From: Bugula neritina
Taxonomy: Eukaryota > Bryozoa > Gymnolaemata > Cheilostomatida > Bugulidae
Direction: 5' to 3'
Length of the DNA: 64,000 nucleotides
NCBI GenBank assembly: GCA_964035545.1
Contig: OZ037772.1
Coordinates: 10,429,318-10,493,317, forward strand
In this document: positions 45,670 through 60,600 of the stretch, piece by piece
Layout of the letters: each line of letters starts with the position of its first letter
How positions within the stretch are numbered: position 1 is the first letter of the stretch
Notes under the pieces: generated by a model
The model's database searches: none
Seen by the model: the letters and a program-made list of their open reading frames with translations, nothing else
What the model was told of the DNA's origin: nothing
Position numbers and translations under genes: made by a program

Positions 45670-48600
45670 ATGATGAGTGGCAGAATTCTAGATATCATGT
45701 CTGCCCGGCCAGCCAATCAGCTTCCTGCTATTCCAACTTCAGCAATAAATGGCTCAAGTCAGTTCATAATTTACTATAATATGACATTTGATGAATTTAT
45801 ATTTGTACCAGGATTTTGTTAACAACTCTCCTAATTTCTAAAGAAATAGCAACTTAAATTAATGTTCAAAATATTGTTATTTGCTTGATATACTTTTCAC
45901 AAAACATTGTGTTATCAATTAACATGCTATGAATAGTTGGGCAAAGATCAACAACATCCATAAAGTAAATTGGATACTTTTACATTGCAGAGTTTGTTTT
46001 TATGGTACATAGAACTGTGTTTTAGTCTCAAATTTTCCAATTCACCAAACAGTGCTAGATATTAGGAGATCTTAAAGTTTGTTATTAAAAGGCATTCAGA
46101 TCTACTTACAACTTGTATCTTTTGAGTACAAAGAAGAAATGTGATGATTCTATGTATTTGAGAGTTTATCTGTTGGTGCAATGCATGAGTTTTCTCCATG
46201 CAAATAACGATATTAAGAAAGGCATTTTGATTATTATTATTAATTCTATTGGAGTTGCTCGCCTATCTTTGTTTTTCATGCAAACAGCTTGTCATTTTAG
46301 GTTTGAGCACCTCCCTTCTAACATTGTCAAGATAATATGTTTACTCGCTTGAGTAGTAAAATGTCAAAATAGTGAAGTTTCACTATTTACTTTTTTGCAA
46401 TATTGTCAAAACAATTTATGTTCAACTTTAAAAAGGTCTAGATGGTGTGGATGCATAGGAGCAATATGTGCCATCAGTTAGTCACTGTATTCTGAACTTT
46501 CCTAATGGCATAGTTTGTTCACATTTTCAACTAGTAGCTGATAAAATTTATCCTAATCTCTGCTCAAATTGATGCTTGCGAATTCTACGCCATTTGCAAC
46601 TTCTTCTTTGAGACTCCAGCTTTGGGTAGCTGACCAACTGGCAGATTTCTTTGGTACATATTCTGTCAGTTGCAACACTTCATACTGTAACTTTTAAGTT
46701 TTTTATTCTGTAGTATGTTGAAATCATTTTGCTCTGTGATGCATGACAATAACTTCCAGGGCTTTTTTAATAGAGTTGGTCTTTTTCCGTGTGAAGGCAA
46801 TCACTTCTATTGTTTACTATGTAAACATTCCCATTCACAAGTGTACTGGACACTCCTACAAATTCCTATAAGTTATATAATATGCATGCACTGGTATTTT
46901 AAACACAAAGGTGTTGGGGCTGAGACTATTGTGTTTACTGTTACAAATAAGTGATGTATGTAAGTCATAGCATGGCAGCATATGTTACCTGAAATACACA
47001 TGCCATGTTGTTGCAGGTGCTCTGGCAGCAGGTAAAGGTCATACCGCTGCCGCAGATGTGTCAGATCAATTCAGCGGTAAGTTTAGTTCAACTGCATCAT
47101 ATTTCTTTAAACATATCTCAGTCAGTTGTACAACATAAGTGCCCTACACTCTTGTGTGCTTTTTAAATCAATATTAAGCGTGCAATGTGTAAATAGATTC
47201 ATAATTGTTGAAATACAAACAGTCAGGCCTTATTTATTCCAATTTTCAACATCACAGCATCTAAATTCTAGGCTTTCATCAAGAGTAGTTCTGTTAATAA
47301 AAAGTTGTACACTCTGTGTTAACACAACCTCTACATTGTACACTCTGTGTTAACACAACCTCTACGTTGTACACTCTGTGTTAACACAACCTCTACATTG
47401 TACACTCTGTGTTAACACAACCTCTACATTGTGCACTCTGTGTTAACACAGCCTTTACATTGTACACTCTGTGTTAACACAACCTCTACATTGTACATTC
47501 TGTGTTAACACAACCTCTACATTGTAGTCGAGGCCGATAGCTGTGCCGTTACAGTCGCTGTTCGTGTGAGACCGTTCGCCCAGAGAGAGATCAACGATCA
47601 GAGGAACAGACGAGTTGTGTTTATGAGAGGAAACGAGACTACAGTGCAGTCATCTGGTCAGTGTCCAGGACATGCTCCAATACTATATCTAGTCTCAGTA
47701 TTATTGTTTCCAATTCATGTACTTCATCTGTCTGTAGAATAAAATATTAGTTGTCAGGTTGTAGGATGTTTATGTTAACCAAAATACCAGCTGCTTTTTT
47801 CTCCTTAAGAATTTGTTTGCAATCCAAAATTCATCTGTCGTAGCGGGTGTTAGGACATAATATAGACTATATAAGTTTGTTAAGGAGTTGTCCGTTCACC
47901 TTCGGGTCATTGCTGATCACCAACATACAATTTACCTGTTTTAGACTTGAGTTTGTATTTGAAATACTTTTTTTCACTTGTGTATCGAAGGTAGAAAACA
48001 CATTCTGCGCAAGTATACATTCAAACCTTGCATCTCAAAGAGCTTACACTAATGTGTGGGAGTTTTTTCCTTTTCACATTAGGATAGAATATTCACATTT
48101 TTTAAGTATTTTGAGTTACTGTTCACAGGCTGTATTAGAGGGTAGTTCACCTCTTTTAATTACCTTTGACCTCTGTTTGGCTGTGCTGTTAGTAGCCTTT
48201 CCCATATTTTTCCAGATAGCAGTCCTGTACACACGTTTCAGTACGACTACTCTTTTGACTCATTTGACTCCAATAGCCCTGGTTTCTCAAGTCAGCTGAG
48301 GGTGTATGAATGCCTGGCCCAACCCATTTTGACCAGAGCCTTTCAAGGGTACAACACGTGTCTGTTTGCATACGGCCAGACGGGGTCTGGGAAAAGTTAC
48401 AGCATCATGGGACACGGCAGCGATGACGGTATTATACCAAGATTCTCTGAGGAGCTGTTTGATAGGGCTGACAAGTTGCAGTCCGCTGATAATGATGTGG
48501 TGAGTCTGATGGTACTGAGGCTATTCCTTGCTTTTTTGAGCTACAGATTAGAGGGAATATTTATCACAGAGTATAGGGAGCTAATCAGAGTTATGTTTTG

Positions 48601-51600
48601 ATGACGATAGACTAGTATAGAGTGTTATTTCATATTAATTGCACAAATCTGAGATAAATTATTATATACATAAATTTTTAGCAAAAATATTTTTTTATCT
48701 TGACTTTGTTGTGTTGCTTTTATGTCTGCTTTATAGTTCAGCAATGCTGTTATGTCATCTACTTCATGTTTCAGTGTTCTGTGAATGTGGAGACATCATT
48801 CTTTGAGATCTACAACGAGAAGATTCACGATCTGCTGGCATTCAATAAAGTTTCCTCGAGCAGCAAGCAAAATGTATGTATACAGGATAAACTCTTTCTC
48901 TCCTTGTATGTAGTGGCTAATACTTACTATGGTAAAGTTTGTCATATGGTGTGAAACACTGTATATGATCATGTGATGTGTCTATGTAACACTGTATGTA
49001 GTCATGTGATGTATATATGTAACACTGTATGTGATCATGTGATGTATATTTTCAGCTGAGGGTTAGAGAACACCCTGAAAGTGGCCCCTACGTCGAGGGT
49101 CTTTCCACTTTTCCTGTCGCCTCTTTTGATGACATCATCGTGAGTACTTCTAATTTGTAGTGTCGTAACTCCAAAGTAGAAGTATTTTGTAAAGGAAAGA
49201 AATTGTCAACATATTTTCCCTAGGATTTTGACCCAAACAACCAATGAAATGTTTAACTGGCAAAATATTTATATGTATGCATTATTATAGCCTTTAAACT
49301 TCAACTCTGAAACTTTTATATATCTTATATCCATTCGAAAAAGTAAGGGCTAATATAACGCAAGAAAACATCTAAAGACAGCAACTTGTAATTAAGTGTG
49401 TTTCATATTCCATAGAAACTGCTGACTCTGGGTAATAGGCAGCGTGCCACTGCCAGTACCGGTATGAATGACAAGAGTTCAAGGTCACACTCAGTGTTCA
49501 CACTCCATCTCACTCAGAGCAAGGTATTGTCACTTCCTGTACAACTACTTCCTGTTTCACTGCTTCCTGTTTCATTACTTCCTGTTTCACTATTTCCTGT
49601 TTATTTACTCAACTCAACGTATGATCTGTAGTATGTATGCTGACAGTACAACTTCTGTAGCTGTAACTTTATTTGTATTTTACCTGCCAGACATCAGTTT
49701 ATTTATTTACGCTGCTGGTGATACAGTTTTTATTTACCTACTATTTTTTCCTGGCACCTCCATGAGCCTGGATGTACTCATCTACTGCAAACTCTGTGAC
49801 ATATAATTGTTGATGTTTCACATGACGTACATTACCAGATGAGCCTGTGTAGCTGCAAGACTATTTCAAATGCAATTAACATTATTTTACGGGAATTGAG
49901 TGCAAGTAAATTTCACTGCAAATTAAAAAGTCGTTCAACTCAACATAGGGTTTTTTTCAAGTTTAAATACATCATTGATTTTCTTGGATTGTATAGTTTT
50001 ACTAGTGTCAGGTGGTAGGTTTGAGGATATTGTGTAGTCTAGGTTAGGGATGGGATATCTAACATTCTGCTAAGCAAACAGGTTGTCGTGAGTAAACACG
50101 AGATATTGAGTGCACTGGTTGACCTTAAAGCTTCCATTCTCCAGGCATGTTGTAAACAAAATAAAGTTGATGAACATTCTTTTAACATAAATCAATAAAT
50201 TCTCTTTGTTTAGGAATAAAAACATGCAGTTTGTATGAATTGCTATTGATTTAAGCTAGTTTATGGTGAATTTCTGTTCCTTTTACATATATTTTGTAGT
50301 TATCTTACACTGCAATTCTGTCCTTGAACTTGTGTATTTGTATTAACTGCTGTGTGTAGCCCGTAATTCCTATGCGCTGTAGACTATGGACTTTGAGGCT
50401 GGTCAACACGAGCACTCGGTAGTCAGTAAGATAAACCTGGTTGATCTGGCCGGATCTGAGAGACAGTCTTCTGCGCAGACGTCCGGGGAGAGACTGAAGG
50501 AGGGAGCCAGCATTAACAAGTATGACCTTCACCTTTCATACCATGTGTCTAGCTACTGCTAGTCATGCTGTTGTGCTTAAATCTTCACCTTTCATAATAT
50601 AAGAAATTGGAATAAAAAGCTGATGAAAAATTATCTTCCTTTTATTTAGTGAATTTTGGAGTATTAAATATTGACATATTTTGTATTCTGTTGAATAGTT
50701 ATATTTTATTCTTATAAGAAGTATTACTTTATTGTCATAAGAAGTAGATGGATGGAATTGGTACTCCTTACCTTACATATCATTCAGTCATATCTATACA
50801 TATATAACAATATTTGATAATTTCTAGTTTCCTGAGAATATAATTTTGCATTTTAAGTTTCAAAGTATTTTAGTTTTGTTCTAGTAATTGCTTTCAACTT
50901 GAATATTGTTGACTGAATTGTTACCAGATATTATACTAACATGTAGTTCATGTTGGCAGGTCTCTGCTAACCCTCGGCAAAGTCATCAGTGTGCTAGCTG
51001 AGCAGAGTTCTCAGGCTAAGAAGAAGAAGTTGTTTGTCCCATACAGAGACTCAGTTCTCACCTGGCTGTTGAGAGAAAGTTTGGGTGGCAACTCTCGCAC
51101 TGCAATGATTGCTACTATTAGTCCATCTAGCCTCAATCTTGAAGAAACTTTGTCTACCCTCAGGTAATTGTGTGACAAAACAGCTGTGTAGTTATTATGT
51201 GACTAAATATGAGATATGTCATGTCATTGGTTATATAATTATGTGACTAAATATCAAACAAGTTATATGTAAGTGATTATAAGTAACGAGTGACGTGATT
51301 GGTTATATAGCCATGTTACGTAATGTGTAAAAAGTCATGTGATTGGTTATATTCTTTTAGATTGTATTTTTTACTTCACATTTTAAAACGCTTCTAAATT
51401 CCAAAGTTTCTGCAATTTTTATTTTTCTCTTGAAAAGTTTTAATTGAGGGTATAAATCTTGGTGCTAGGTAGCATGTTTTTCGTCACATTTACAGGTATG
51501 CCAAGCAGGCCCGTTCTATAGTCAACCTCGCAAGGGTAAATGAAGACCCCAAGGCTAAGTTGATCAGAGAGTTGCGGGCTGAGATAGATAGACTGAGAGC

Positions 51601-54600
51601 AGAGCAGTCTGGTCAAGGCGGGGACAGTCTTTCTACCATGCAAGAGATTCTGGATCTCCGCAAAGCTCTGAAGGTGATGCAACTTCCTCTCGTGTCTGTA
51701 GTCGGTTTTTTGTGGAATATGGAATGTAACATATATAATATAGTAATAAATATTATATTATGTTCAAAAGAAATTATGAATGATTACTATGTATGTGCAA
51801 TATAATATATATAATATTATAATATTATTGCTGTGCTACAGTATATATAATACTCGTATATACTGTAGCAGAGCGTTGTATCTCAATACATATGCTACAG
51901 TTATTGCTACTGTACCACAGTTCAATATATCAAGTCATACTTGTGTTTAGGAGAAAGAGTTGAACTTGGAAAATCAGCAAAGAGATTGGCAGTTGAAACT
52001 CAAGTTGGCTGAGCAGAAAGTGAGGGAAGAGGCATCCGCCCTCGAGCATACTGGTGAGTATTGGTAATTGTCTTCTCTCGAACATACTGGTGAGTATTGG
52101 TAATTGTCCGCCCTCGAGCATACTGGTGAGTATTGGTAATTGTCTTCTCTCGAACATACTGGTGAGTATTGGTAATTGTCCGCCCTCGAGCATACTGGTG
52201 AGTATTGGTAATTGTCTTCTCTCGAACATACTGGTGAGTATTGGTAATTGTCCGCCCTCGAGCATACTGGTGAGTATTAGTAATTGTCTCTCCTAGAAAG
52301 CTAAATAGCATTTTTGGAAAAGTGAATTAATTGTAATAGGATTTGTCATCAGCCATTGTATAGATTGTGAAAGGCATTTGTGAGTTTTTTTCTGCAGCTT
52401 TTTATTTGACTTGATCAGCTCAATAATATGTACCTACCACGAAGTAGTTCATTCTTTTGTATTGTGATCTCAGGTGTGGCCGCAACATCTGTGAACAACA
52501 AACTGCCAAATCTAGTCAATTTGAATGAAGATCCTCAGCTATCCGAGATCTTACTCTATCTCCTTGAAGAAGGTGAAACGAAGGTCGGCAGGCAAGGAGC
52601 GAGCCAGCAGCAGCAGTGTGACATACAACTTTCTGGAGCTCTTGTCTCAGACTATCATTGGTTGGTTAGATGCATTTTCTTCTCTTCGTTTCAGCTTATT
52701 AGTATAGTAAAATATGACTTGCTGCCGATACCAAGATATCGAACCATTAAATATAGAAGATGGGGCAGAGATACCATGTTATTACTTTAAATGATCTTTT
52801 ATTCTAGATAATCCAACAGAGTTCTGAATTTTTCTTTCTCCACTTTTATTCATGTCTACTTTTTATGGCCAGTATTTACACTGAATTTCACAGTGTGTGT
52901 TCATGTCTGTGATATGCAATAAACCAATCAATATATTAGTAAAGTGAAATACAACTCAATTTCAATCAGTGTAATTATGCATTAATTTATTATTGTAACT
53001 GCAATGAAGTTTAACTTGCTACTAATTCTTGTGATCTCAGTGTTGTCACATCCTCTTTCTTCGTGTTCATATGCTCAACACAAATTTTTTTACTATCTAT
53101 GACATTCTTACAGTTAGAGTTGCTCAGAGTATACATGTGGTACTTGAAAAGCAAACAATTTTTATTTTAAAATAAAATACTGTGTCATAGAGAACGTGGT
53201 TGTGTAGAGTCAAGTTTTAAATTTAAGTCAGTTTTAGCTGGTTGGTGACTCTCTTCAAATGTAGTGTCCATGTTACAGTCTGTTGGTGCATCGAGATAAC
53301 CAGGTGGTGATAACTCCAATTGATAAAGAAGCTCCCACTTTCGTGAACGGAGAGCAGATTGTGGACTCCATGACACTGAACCATGTAAGACGTGTGAACG
53401 GTAACCATACTGGCTATGAATCTACCAGCTTACTGTGTGGCCAGATTCTGTTAGCTATGTGTATCTAATGACACTGGAGAACTGCGTTACCTATACTGTT
53501 AATATGAACCTCATGGTGTTTAAGTGTTACAATAACCTGTAGAAAATTGACATTTCGAAGTGCACTTGCTAGTGCTAAATTCTTTTTAGTTATATATGTA
53601 TGCATAAAACTAGTCAATTGGCATTTCTAATATACTTCCTAAATTTCTACAGCATAACATTTTCGATCTTATAGCAATTGTGAAGTGCGTTAAGAGGCAA
53701 ACTCTACTGGATTCTATCTAATCACATGGGTGATACAATCTAGTATAAAACTGATAGAGTAGGGTTTATAGTTTACCTACCAAACTTTTGCGGGAGAACA
53801 TTTTCAGTTTTGAATCATTTCCTGTTATCATGTCTGTAGGGGGACAGAGTTATTATCGGTGGTGATCACTATTTCCGCTTTAATCACCCTGCTGGCGTTG
53901 ACCCGTCTAAACGCAAGTCCTCCGGTATTCCTAAAGACTTCCTGTTTGCTAAGGCTGAGATTGAGAAGGCGCAGAATGATCGGTAAACCTGTTTATTGTG
54001 TACAGTTATGTCTTTATTAGTGTTCCCAGGCACATTAGTCATTTGATGCGTATTTATTAATGTTCCCAGGCACATTGGTCGTCATTCGGCATATATGTTT
54101 AGTGATCATTGTATACTTCCATGTCGTGATGAATAATATATTATAATACTGTCACTGTAACTACACAGTCAGTGGTTGGGAATAAGACTTTTAGTAAACA
54201 CCAACGATTTCACTTGCTATTCGCAAAATTTAATAACTGTTGTATTGTAATTTTTTTCAGTTTAGCAAGGGAGCGACTCCAATATGTTTATTTATGCCAA
54301 TAATTTTATTCATATCCACTGTATACGAAGTGTGATCTTTGCTCTATTGTGATTCCCTACATTTAGTCTAGAGAGGGAGCGACTCCGAATTAAAGGAGAG
54401 TTGGAGAAGAGAATGGCGGAGCACTTGCAGGAAGTAGAAACCAATTACAGTCAACAGCTGAAGGACCAGGAAGATTGCTACAGTCAACAACTGAAAAACC
54501 AGAAGTTAGAATACGAGAGTCAGTTGAGAAAAATTCAGTCAGATATGGTAACTATGCAACTGTTTAGACTAGTCACTAATTTTGATTAATAAGTCGCTGT

Positions 54601-57600
54601 AATCTTTTGGAGTTGCCCACACTTTGACAGATTTGTTATTTTGTTGTGTTTGGTTATTATAGTTCCAGTTAAATCACTTCTGCAGCAGATTTATGGTTGG
54701 TTATTCTTCTACTCACAGCATACTTTAGGGCAGCAGCTTGACATGGTGTCATATAGTCTTGGTTTGAATACAGAAGTTAGTGTTTTTGCTGAGAATATTT
54801 TTAAATACTCTGTTGCAGGTAAAGCAGCGCACGCAATCTGCCGTGGTGACGGACTCTTTACCTACCGTCTCCTCGGCCCAGCGCTTCCTCTCCAGTCTGC
54901 GTGCCGAGAAACTGAAGCTAGCCGAGTCTCACGCCAGACTCAAACATCTGAAAGGAGGCAAAGAGGAAGTGGCTGTGAAGAGCCTAGCTTCAGTTCCTAG
55001 TGGTGAGCTTCAGTTAGTAGGGGTCGGCCATGTGGTGTTTCGATGCCCACTAATGGATTAGGGTGAATCTAGATTTGATCTAGATCTGTAAGGGAGAAAG
55101 GGTTGTGTTGTTTTCGCTCATATTTTTCATCTCTATCGTTGTGGAAATAATTAAAAAAAAGGCTTTGGGTTTTTACAACATTTATTTACAATTGTTGATT
55201 GCAACCTTATGCTCTCTCATTTCAGAAAGTCCAGCAATTTCAGCTTTAGTTATCTGTCTTCATCACAGCACCATTGCTTTGATTCCTTTTCATTTTTATG
55301 AGTGCCTTGAAAATTCAATATTACATTATATATCAATATTACGTTTTATTAGTTTATTGTATTCAAATGTAACAGCATGCCTGTGTGACAATTAGCTAGT
55401 GTATATTAGTTACTTGGTAACCCTTTGACCTCTACACCTCCTGCACAACTCATTGTTTTGTGTTTAGAGTTATTTTCTCTTACCTGCACACAGTTATAAT
55501 TTATGTGTTTCATTTCTAGAGAATTATAGGAGAAAGGGTAAAGTTTGTCTATATGCTTATTTTAATTGTGTTTTTGAGTGCTTTTTTCGATTTATAATTG
55601 CTAAGTATCTGCTAGTCATGCCCCCCCCCCCCTCCCCCAGTGGTATGTTGCTATGACGTGAACTAGGCATGGCATGGTTTCATTGAGAGGCTGTTGAGGA
55701 TAACAATTTTGTTAGATTTGCTGTATGCTTGACCTCTGACCCTTAATTGCTAATTACATTGTTGTGAGATTTATTTATTTATCTGAATACTGTGCTAGAC
55801 CTCATTGCATATATAAACAAGTTGTAAAACATATTGTATTACCTTTTAGTGGTAAACAAAAAAGTGTTTTTTTATGTGAAAGAAGCTTAAAATCTTTGGT
55901 TTATGGTTACTTTTCAGTTTTTCCTCCTAAATTAAAGTAGAATTTTTTAAATTTTGTATTATCAGATCCTAATGAGTTGTATCGTATGAGATGAGAAGTA
56001 CAAAATAAAATAACCTAGTTTCCTTAAAAAATTGCTGAGCTAAATGTAGGACTTTGAAAATCACACAGTATAAATTTAGTCCAATTTCCTTCTGTTTTCT
56101 GTAGAACGGGGTAAAACTGACCTTTATAAGGTCGCTCTTCTTATAAGGGAAGGCAATAAACTGAGTCAACTCAAGTCAATGCCTACAGTAAGTAATATGT
56201 TGTCAATGAGAGCACAACTACTGTATTATACTTGCATTGTTCATAGTGTCTACATTAGCTTTACAATAGCATGTACTTCAGAAATTATCTTCTGTCTGTA
56301 TATGTCTTGTGTCTATGCCGGGATTAAAGCATGTACCAGATAGTATTTTAAATATGCATTTTTATTGTCGTTTTCTTATTATCATTTATAGAAGTTTCAA
56401 GATTTTAAATTTTGAACTTTGAAAGTTTTTTCTGTATAAAATGGATTACAAAATTATGTAATTGATGGTTAGTGGCTAGCTGCTGGTGATATATTGTCTG
56501 GTCTCAATTAGGATTTTTGTGTGATTGTGTTAAGAATACTTAAAGACTCAAAAGTTTTATATGATTATTTGTTTATGCACGCACACACATTTGGTTATAT
56601 GTTTATTTATATAATATATTTATTTGTAAATATTCATGTAATTAAGTTACACACCACGTGTCTGTCTTTTACCAGGTATTTGAACAAGAAGAAGTGGACA
56701 ATGTCATGGTTGTCAAGGTAACAGATAAACAACTCAATAGATACACACACCTCACTGTGTCTAAGTTTGAGGAGAGATTAGCCGACATGCGAGAGTTACT
56801 CCACAGTAACACACCTTACGAGGAGTGTCTGGCTGTCTTCTCCAACCCTGGTGACAGTTGGAAGAGCTCCTTAACCCCCCTCAATCAGCAGGTTACCAGG
56901 TAATTTAGCTACTAAGGCTAAGTATGGTCTACATTATAACAGTTCCACTAACTACTCCTCGCATATGCCTAAGAATCTTATAGTTTAGTTTTGTTGGCCT
57001 AATCACTGGGACAGTTCTAGCGTATACATGTTAGGGCTGGCTCGATCACCAATTTAAGTTCAGTTTTTGTCCTTGAAATTTTTCTTCATAGCATTAGTTT
57101 TGAAAAATTTGTTAATTAAAATGCCAACAACATAATGTCCTTGCTATTTGATAATTCAACTATCTCATTTACTAGCGAAGTATAAATAGAGAAATTTGCG
57201 TGGTCACGTGACAACAAACTCTGTCCAATCAAACCTGCGTCCAATGCTGTAAGGTAGCTGTAAGAAATATTGTCAGCATAAGATAGGCTGTTTTCATACA
57301 AAACCAACTACTTCACCCGATAACTTTTGGGGGCATATTGAAGAAAACTACTTCAGGGGCTGATTGAATCTAATTGTTGCAGCCTTTCCATATTGACATT
57401 AGCACGAGGTAAGTCGTTGAAAGTTGCTTATGTTTGAGTAATGAATATACTCGTATCATTGCTAGAAAAGTTAATTTTTATTGCTGCTTTCAGTACCTAA
57501 GTAACTTTTAAATGTTATTATTGCAAATAAGTTTAGTTTTGGTAGTAAGTTGTTGTTTTTTAATCAAATTTTCATTGTCACTTTTGATGGATTTCGACTG

Positions 57601-60600
57601 CATAACGTTATCGGTCCCGGCCATTGCCATTCCGATGTTGTAATAAGACTTGCAGTTGATCGTAATAGCTTTAAAAATAAATGGCAATATGAATATTATT
57701 CATTATTAATTGAACTTGATATATATTATCTAACTAGTAGTTGCTATTACAAAATGTATAATTTTAAAATTGCAATGATAACGATTGTTATCAAAATTCA
57801 TATTGTTTATTTATTAAATAATTGATAAAATTATTTGTTTTGATCAGATAATAATTATAATCATAATGATAATGATAACAATTATTATTGTAATACTTAC
57901 TGTAACACAACTTAATTGATTAGTTGTTAATACTATAATAGGCAGGCAGTGTAACACCATTTTTCTATAGTTTGGTTAAATTATTAGATGGTGTGGTACA
58001 ACACTGTACCGGGTCAGAGGCTTGACCTGTGTTTTTATTTGGAACAGGCAAGGGCTGAGTTTAACATGCACTGTTAGTCTCAGCTGGGTTCTCTTTTGAA
58101 AGTTATTTTGCTAGTACACAATGCATATCATTTTCAGCTAATATCAAGATGAGAATTTCACATTGCTTAAAGCATTTTCGTACATTTTTAGCAGAATAAT
58201 AATACTGAGAATGGTGAAACCTCGATCTGAAATGGTCATCCTCGAAGACTGGCTGCTCAAAAGATTGGCATCACACATCACAGTATGTATAGTCTTTAAA
58301 AAATTTACTTAGAGGCACGTTTTTGCCATATTTACATTCTATTTCAGCTTTATAACTTCTCTCCCTTTTCCCATTTTAGCCTAATCCTGATTTAAAAAGA
58401 ATGCTGCGATGAGCCAGTTGGTTTATTTGGGAAAAAGGAAGAGCTGGAGTCTTCAACTGCCCTGTAAGGTTTATGCAGTTTGAAAATAATATGCACTGTT
58501 GAATGAAATTTTACCCAACTATGTTGCCAAATGCATTTCCTCTTTTTATTATAGGTTCCTCACCTATGCTGCAAACCCAAGGTCTGGTTAGTAGTGTGTG
58601 AGGGGGGGGGGTAATAATCTAAGCCTAGGAGAAAGTCCATCCCAACTTGCAAACAGTTATATCCAGGACTGAAGCTGTGGTTCTCTGGAGATGCCCTTGC
58701 GTTGCCGGTTTCAGAAATGTTATAAAGTGCCTGAAAACTTTTAACAACCTTTCATAGCCTTGGTTTTTGACTGCACAATTTGTATATTTATTATTAATTA
58801 CAATAATTGTAATCACATTTCAACATTTTTCTTACCATTACAGGTAGAAAGCAAAGTTGCTGTCTTATAATATACTTTTTCAATTCTTCTGGTATTAATG
58901 TTCTTTATGTTAACTTCAGTTATTTCCAAAATTTATTCTGATATTTTAGATTAGTAAGCACCTAGTAATTTCTTCCTTATTTAAAATTTTGCTGAGGCTT
59001 TAAATAGTTGACATAGTTGAAAATACAACATAAAGATTAGCCAGCTATAAACGGAACAGATTTTTGTACACACACACATATATATATAAATTATTTCTGC
59101 AACAAGATTTCAATTAAAACTTATCACGTGACAATATACTGCTTCAATAATTTTATTTTCAAATAAAATATGCAGCTCTTGAAACACATCTTGATAGAAT
59201 TTAGTTTTTCTTTCCATAAAAGTTCTTCATCTTTATTGTCTAGTTTCAAGGCACCGCCTACAACAGGAAACAAAATAGTGTTAGTCAAATGGACCGGCTA
59301 TAATTCTAGTATGATTGCGGTAGCAGGCTTACGTGCTTGATAGCAAATTAAATTAGTTAGCCTAATGATTTTTCGAGCAAAAGGGGCGTAATCGCACGGC
59401 CCTTCTGTTAAATAGTTAAGCGCTCAGCCTATGCCTGCCATTATTGGGACATGGCTGCTATTCAACAGAGTTGGCAAAAGGGCTTTTTTTAAACTGCAAA
59501 ATAGGCAGTTCTCGAGTAATATAGTATCTAAAATAGAATAGTGGAGTTTAAGTTAACATCCATTGTGCTAATAAAAGCCAATTTTGTTCGTTTGCAATCA
59601 ACTTTTATATTGTATTATACCTAACTACATTTACTTTCTACTGATTTCATTTACTTTCCAATACAAATGAGTGTAATATTTTTGACATTTCTCCTATCAA
59701 CTTCCACCAGGTATAGGTAGAGCAGCTCTATCTCTGTGTTTTTTTATTGACAGCTTGAGCGAGATCCTTAGTTGTGAGAATAAACTCACCTCTATGGAGT
59801 TAGTCATCAACTCTGCTTCAGCCAATCAGCAGTCTCCATCTATGAAGGTCAGAGGCAGGTCAAAGTCAAAACTCATGTCTTCGAGTACCATGTTCTCCAT
59901 GTGCAAAGATTTCGTCTCCTACAGTTTGCAGAAAAATAAAGGTATTCGGTTATTCTCTTCGGTGTTTGTCATCACTCAAGTGTTTGTCACCTTTTTTTAC
60001 AAAAAGAATTTCATTTACTAAAGCAGAAGTCATTGCTATTACTGCTGTTACTAATTAAATCATTACTAATTAAGTCATTACTATCACAGCCATTACTAAT
60101 TAACTTGCAGTCATTACTTATTAGGTCATTACTAATTGAGTCAATACTAATTAAGTCATTACTAATTGTGTCAGTACTAATTGAGTCATTACTAATTAAG
60201 TCATTACTACTAAAGTCATGATTGCTATTGCAGTCAATACTACCGAGGTCATTAATTAAGTCAGATTATTTTCACACAAAGCTAGTTTCTACTGTTTTGG
60301 AGTGATCCTCTCTCTGACCGTATACCTCGTATATATTCTCAGAGAGTACTCTGTTAGTTTACTGCTAGCTCTTATCTCATACGTGTAGCTCTGTACTGTT
60401 TATAGCAACCAATGCAGGGAGCAGGAAAGTGTTTGACTGCATACTGCGACAGTGTGAGTTGTGTAGAATCTCTGCCGGCAGCATTCTGGAGAGCTACAAG
60501 GCAGCGTCAGCAGGTGAGTCCTAATTTCTTTTTAAACTGTAAGCAGTATTTTGCATGAGGTGTGCTATTATATGTTTTAATAATTGTTGCTCAAAACTCT

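Noticed and set aside
51930-52311. Repeat peptides on either strand across the KIF14 exon 11 array
   Set aside because: They derive from the 36-bp repeat, whose length is a multiple of three, so frames stay open by chance.
58195-58282. A possible extra KIF14 exon with acceptor TTTTTAGCAG and donor ACAGTATG
   Set aside because: It is 88 bp and would shift phase; joined to exon 19 it leads to a stop within a few codons, whereas exons 18 and 19 join directly in phase (AG|C). It also has no match to KIF14 as I know it.
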